This document shows, piece after piece, positions 5,600 to 7,356 of a DNA stretch of 7,356 nucleotides. The DNA comes from Pseudomonadota bacterium (GTDB lineage Bacteria > Pseudomonadota > Gammaproteobacteria > Halothiobacillales > Halothiobacillaceae). The stretch is from the NCBI GenBank assembly GCA_021795795.1, contig JAJYPA010000421.1:1-7356 (forward strand), read 5' to 3'. Under the pieces are notes generated by a model. The model was given only the letters and a program-made list of their open reading frames with translations, was not told the DNA's origin and made no database searches. How positions within the stretch are numbered: the stretch's first letter is position 1; each line of letters opens with the position of its first letter. A program made the position numbers and the translations under genes.

Positions 5600-5853
5600 T
5601 CACAGCAGCATCCTCGGCAATATGGAACTTACGGATGTCGCAGTCCACGCGCTGAACGGGCATAGGGCGGATACCTCGGGCGATAAAGTGGCCATGCACT
5701 GGGAAAAGTCGCTGATCATATCCTTGGCCATTGTTGTTTCTCCTGCCGGGAGCCCAGGGAGGGTAGGGGGCATGATGCACTGGTCAAGCCGAGGACATCC
5801 CACCGGGCCGGGTGTAGTGGATGCCCCACATCTTCCAGCACCATGGCGGGCAT
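5600..5853 (-). pseudogene. Possible decayed alcohol dehydrogenase remnant or spurious small ORFs
   Basis: The ATG at 5853 follows GAGGTAGCC and opens a 45-codon ORF ending at 5716. Its first residues, MPAMVLEDVGHPL, resemble the usual N-terminus of zinc-type medium-chain alcohol dehydrogenases (MKAMVLE.PG.PL). The resemblance stops after about 17 residues. In the next frame the words PPTLPGLPAGE are loosely like the PTLP..PGHE segment found further along in such enzymes. This would be consistent with an internal deletion plus frameshift, but chance is a real alternative. A second small ORF starts at ATG 5731 behind AGGAGA (43 codons, MAKDMISDF..., ending at 5600). No catalytic cysteine, zinc-binding or Rossmann motif is present, so nothing here can be a working dehydrogenase. 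This is my weakest gene-like call. Confidence 0.22.
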
Positions 5854-5882
5854 GGCTACCTCACACTCTCAATATACCTTTC

Positions 5883-5888
5883 ATTATA
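5883..5888 (-). promoter_or_regulatory. Perfect -10 hexamer (TATAAT) downstream of hypE
   Basis: An exact TATAAT reads on the minus strand, 30 bases upstream of an ATG at 5853 that has a GAGG ribosome-binding site. No convincing TTGACA-like -35 lies 15-18 bases upstream, so it is a partial promoter match. If active, it would transcribe the possible gene remnant at 5853-5600 and perhaps continue into hsp20. Confidence 0.35.
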
Positions 5889-5965
5889 GGACAGTTTGAT
5901 GGTCGCATATCTCGTAGGTTCAGAGATAAGCAATCGGGAGCGCTTTGCAACGTTCGGATGCTGCT

Positions 5966-5994
5966 CAGGGAAAGTGGACGACCAGTACTCCCTG
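5966..5994 (-). terminator. Hairpin just after hypE, possible 3' end of the hyp operon
   Basis: A perfect 6-bp inverted repeat (CAGGGA / TCCCTG) encloses 17 bases that contain a further TGG/CCA pairing. It begins 13 bases after the hypE stop. There is no T-run after it on the minus strand, so it does not qualify as a classical intrinsic terminator. It could instead mark an RNA processing end. The position is the main reason to list it. Confidence 0.3.
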
Positions 5995-6006
5995 GAATTG
6001 CGATCT

Positions 6007-7059
6007 TCAGCAGATTCGCGGCAACTGCTCGCCGGTGAGCCAATCCACCATGCGTCGACCACCGAAGGCCGTCTCCATTTCCACGAAGTGATGGCGATCA
6101 TCCACCACTTCGCCGATGATGGCGGCGTCGGCGCCGAGGGGATGTGCCTGCATTGTGGCCAGCAGGCGCTCCGCCGCCTCCGGTGGGCAGATGGCCACCA
6201 GTTTTCCTTCATTGGCCACATATAGGGGGTCCAGTCCTAAAAATTCACAAGCGGCCCTGACCTGGGGCCGGACTGGGATGGGTACTTCCTGGATCCGCAT
6301 CCCCACCCGGGATTGTTGGGCGATTTCGTTCAGGGTGGTGGCGAGCCCACCGCGGGTGGGGTCCCGCAGACAATGGATGTCGGGCACCGCTTCCACCATG
6401 ATCGCCACTAGGCCATGCAGGGCAGTGGTGTCGGAAACCACGGTGGTGCCGAAACGCAGATCCTCCCGCGAGGACATAATGGCGACGCCGTGATCCCCGA
6501 TGGTGCCGCTGAGCAGGATACGGTCGCCGGGCCGCGCCCGGTCACCCGAGATGTGCAGCCCTTCGGGAACCATACCGATACCGGTGGTGGTAATGAAAAC
6601 ACCGTCGCCCTTGCCCTGCTCCACTACCTTGGTATCCCCGGCAATGACGGCGACCCCGGCCTCCCGCGCCGCCGCCGCCATGGAGTCCACGATCCGCTGC
6701 AGATCGCTCAAGGGAAAACCTTCCTCGAGGATGAAGCCCGCCGTGAGATACAGCGGCTTCGCCCCCGCCATCGCCACGTCGTTGATGGTGCCATGCACGG
6801 ACAGGCAACCGATGTCCCCCCCCGGGAAAAAGAGGGGAGAAACCACGTGGCCGTCGGTTGCCGCCACCACGCGCCCTGACGACACCAGGAAGCAGGCTTG
6901 GTCGTTCAATGCGCGCAGCCAGTCATTGTCAAAAGCGCGGAGGAAGAGCTCATCGACGAGTTGCGCGCTGGCGCGACCGCCACTGCCATGGGTCATGTCC
7001 ACCCGCCCTCGCCGCCAGTCCAGGGGCCGCAGATAACTTCTTTTTTGCGTGTCATCCAT
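6007..7059 (-). CDS. hypE: HypE, carbamoyl-dehydratase for hydrogenase cyanide ligand synthesis
   Basis: HypE accepts a carbamoyl group from HypF on its C-terminal cysteine. It then dehydrates the group with ATP to a thiocyanate and passes the cyanide to the HypC-HypD iron centre. The 350-residue length is normal for the family. The AIR-synthase-like fold is recognisable from DMTHGSGGR at residues 21-29, TDGHVV at 68-73, NDVAMAGA at 93-100 and AGDTKVV at 140-146, with a glycine-rich second half. The protein ends exactly in PRIC, so the catalytic C-terminal cysteine (Cys350) is present and the enzyme should be active. I chose the ATG at 7059, which overlaps the hypD stop as TGATG. A TTG one codon upstream (7062) would add a single Met and is less likely. 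hypE is the last recognisable hyp gene here; the rest of the hyp/hydrogenase cluster probably lies beyond the right edge. Confidence 0.97.
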   Translation of the reverse strand: MDDTQKRSYLRPLDWRRGRVDMTHGSGGRASAQLVDELFLRAFDNDWLRALNDQACFLVSSGRVVAATDGHVVSPLFFPGGDIGCLSVHGTINDVAMAGAKPLYLTAGFILEEGFPLSDLQRIVDSMAAAAREAGVAVIAGDTKVVEQGKGDGVFITTTGIGMVPEGLHISGDRARPGDRILLSGTIGDHGVAIMSSREDLRFGTTVVSDTTALHGLVAIMVEAVPDIHCLRDPTRGGLATTLNEIAQQSRVGMRIQEVPIPVRPQVRAACEFLGLDPLYVANEGKLVAICPPEAAERLLATMQAHPLGADAAIIGEVVDDRHHFVEMETAFGGRRMVDWLTGEQLPRIC

Positions 7060-7356
7060 CAATCATTCACCGCCTTCCGGGTGGGGCCGACGTCCCGATA
7101 ATCGCGGTAGCGGCCATAAGTGTAGTGGGCCGCGCAGGCGCCCTCCGAGGAGACCATGCAGGAGCCCACGGGATTTTCGGGCGTGCAGGCGGTGCCGAAG
7201 AGCCGACAGTCCCGGGGTTCCTTGACGCCGCGCAGAATGGCGCCGCACTCACAACCCTTGTGGTCGGCCACCGCCCGGTAAGGGATGGAAAAACGGAGTT
7301 CGGTGTCGAAGTCGCCGTAGGCGGCGTTGATGCGCAGTGCGCTATGGGAGATGGTG
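7059..7356 (-). CDS. hypD: HypD, hydrogenase Fe-CN/CO scaffold protein (C-terminal part only)
   Basis: Partial gene: 98 C-terminal residues are visible and the start lies beyond the window. HypD works with HypC in the cytoplasm as the scaffold on which the Fe(CN)2CO group of NiFe hydrogenases is assembled; HypE hands it cyanide. The visible part carries the family's cysteine-rich C-terminal region. CECG is followed by FGTACTPENPVGSCMVSSEG and then a tyrosine-rich tail ending KAVND. This cysteine pattern matches the FeS-cluster-binding region of HypD. The stop codon TGA shares one base with the hypE start (TGATG), so the two genes are in one operon and probably translationally coupled. I see no damage. 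An in-frame GTG near 7271 is an internal codon, not the start, because HypD-like sequence continues upstream of it to the window edge. Confidence 0.97.
   Translation of the reverse strand, partial: TISHSALRINAAYGDFDTELRFSIPYRAVADHKGCECGAILRGVKEPRDCRLFGTACTPENPVGSCMVSSEGACAAHYTYGRYRDYRDVGPTRKAVND

Larger units (their letters stand above)
5366..6006. other. Gene-poor region between hypE and hsp20
   Basis: About 640 bases separate the hyp operon from hsp20, unlike the tight packing elsewhere. The identifiable contents are the post-hypE hairpin, the TATAAT and possible remnant ORFs, an 8-bp inverted repeat at 5533-5569, a heat-shock-like promoter at 5505-5534 and a leader hairpin at 5385-5416. 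A plus-strand ORF at 5583-6038 lacks a ribosome-binding site and any recognisable family pattern, so I do not call it. No tRNA or repeat array is visible. Confidence 0.6.

Noticed and set aside
4790..5665. 291-residue plus-strand open frame opposite hsp20
   Set aside because: It is antisense to a secure Hsp20 gene, runs over intergenic DNA at both ends, has no recognisable family pattern and no good ribosome site.
5583..6038. 151-residue plus-strand open frame in the hypE-hsp20 gap
   Set aside because: No Shine-Dalgarno, no recognisable domain, and it runs into the 3' end of hypE on the opposite strand.
6500..7036. 178-residue plus-strand open frame opposite hypE
   Set aside because: It is the complement of hypE, Ser/Pro/Arg-rich, with no domain and no ribosome site.

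Overview
The window comes from a bacterium with moderately GC-rich coding DNA and short, overlapping, same-strand gene clusters. The gene content (hydrogenase maturation genes, an AmmeMemoRadiSam trio, a small heat-shock protein and a host-attachment/baeRF protein) fits a proteobacterium, perhaps a chemolithotrophic gammaproteobacterium such as Acidithiobacillus. That assignment is inference from gene content and protein style; no rRNA or other phylogenetic marker is present. Every supported gene lies on the minus strand, so the biological reading order runs from position 7356 down to 1.

Layout, in reading order. (1) 7356-6007: the 3' end of hypD followed by a complete hypE, joined by a one-base TGATG overlap. 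Both act in making the Fe(CN)2CO ligand set of NiFe hydrogenases. (2) 6006-5366: about 640 bases without a convincing gene. It holds a hairpin just after hypE, a perfect TATAAT with a small ORF that may be the decayed start of an alcohol dehydrogenase, a long inverted repeat and a heat-shock-like promoter. (3) 5365-4386: hsp20, then a host-attachment (baeRF-like) gene, separated by a 38-base hairpin. (4) 4160-3693: a YbhB/YbcL-type PEBP protein gene. (5) 3605-1076: the complete AmmeMemoRadiSam operon amrB-amrA-amrS (Memo-like, AMMECR1-like, radical SAM), with ATGA overlaps at both junctions and a good sigma-32-like promoter in front. (6) 1075-520: intergenic DNA, the 730-900 part AT-rich and full of short inverted repeats. 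(7) 519-1: an unrecognised 124-residue gene, translationally linked to the start of a phosphoribosyltransferase-like gene that runs off the window.

How it fits together: hypD/hypE serve hydrogenase assembly. The middle of the window looks like a stress block: Hsp20 chaperone, baeRF-type protein, PEBP, and the AmmeMemoRadiSam trio behind a heat-shock-type promoter. The trio is the most interesting element. It is a conserved three-protein system with a radical SAM enzyme and a metal-site Memo protein, whose reaction, as far as I know, is not firmly established. I see no mobile element, CRISPR array, tRNA or rRNA.
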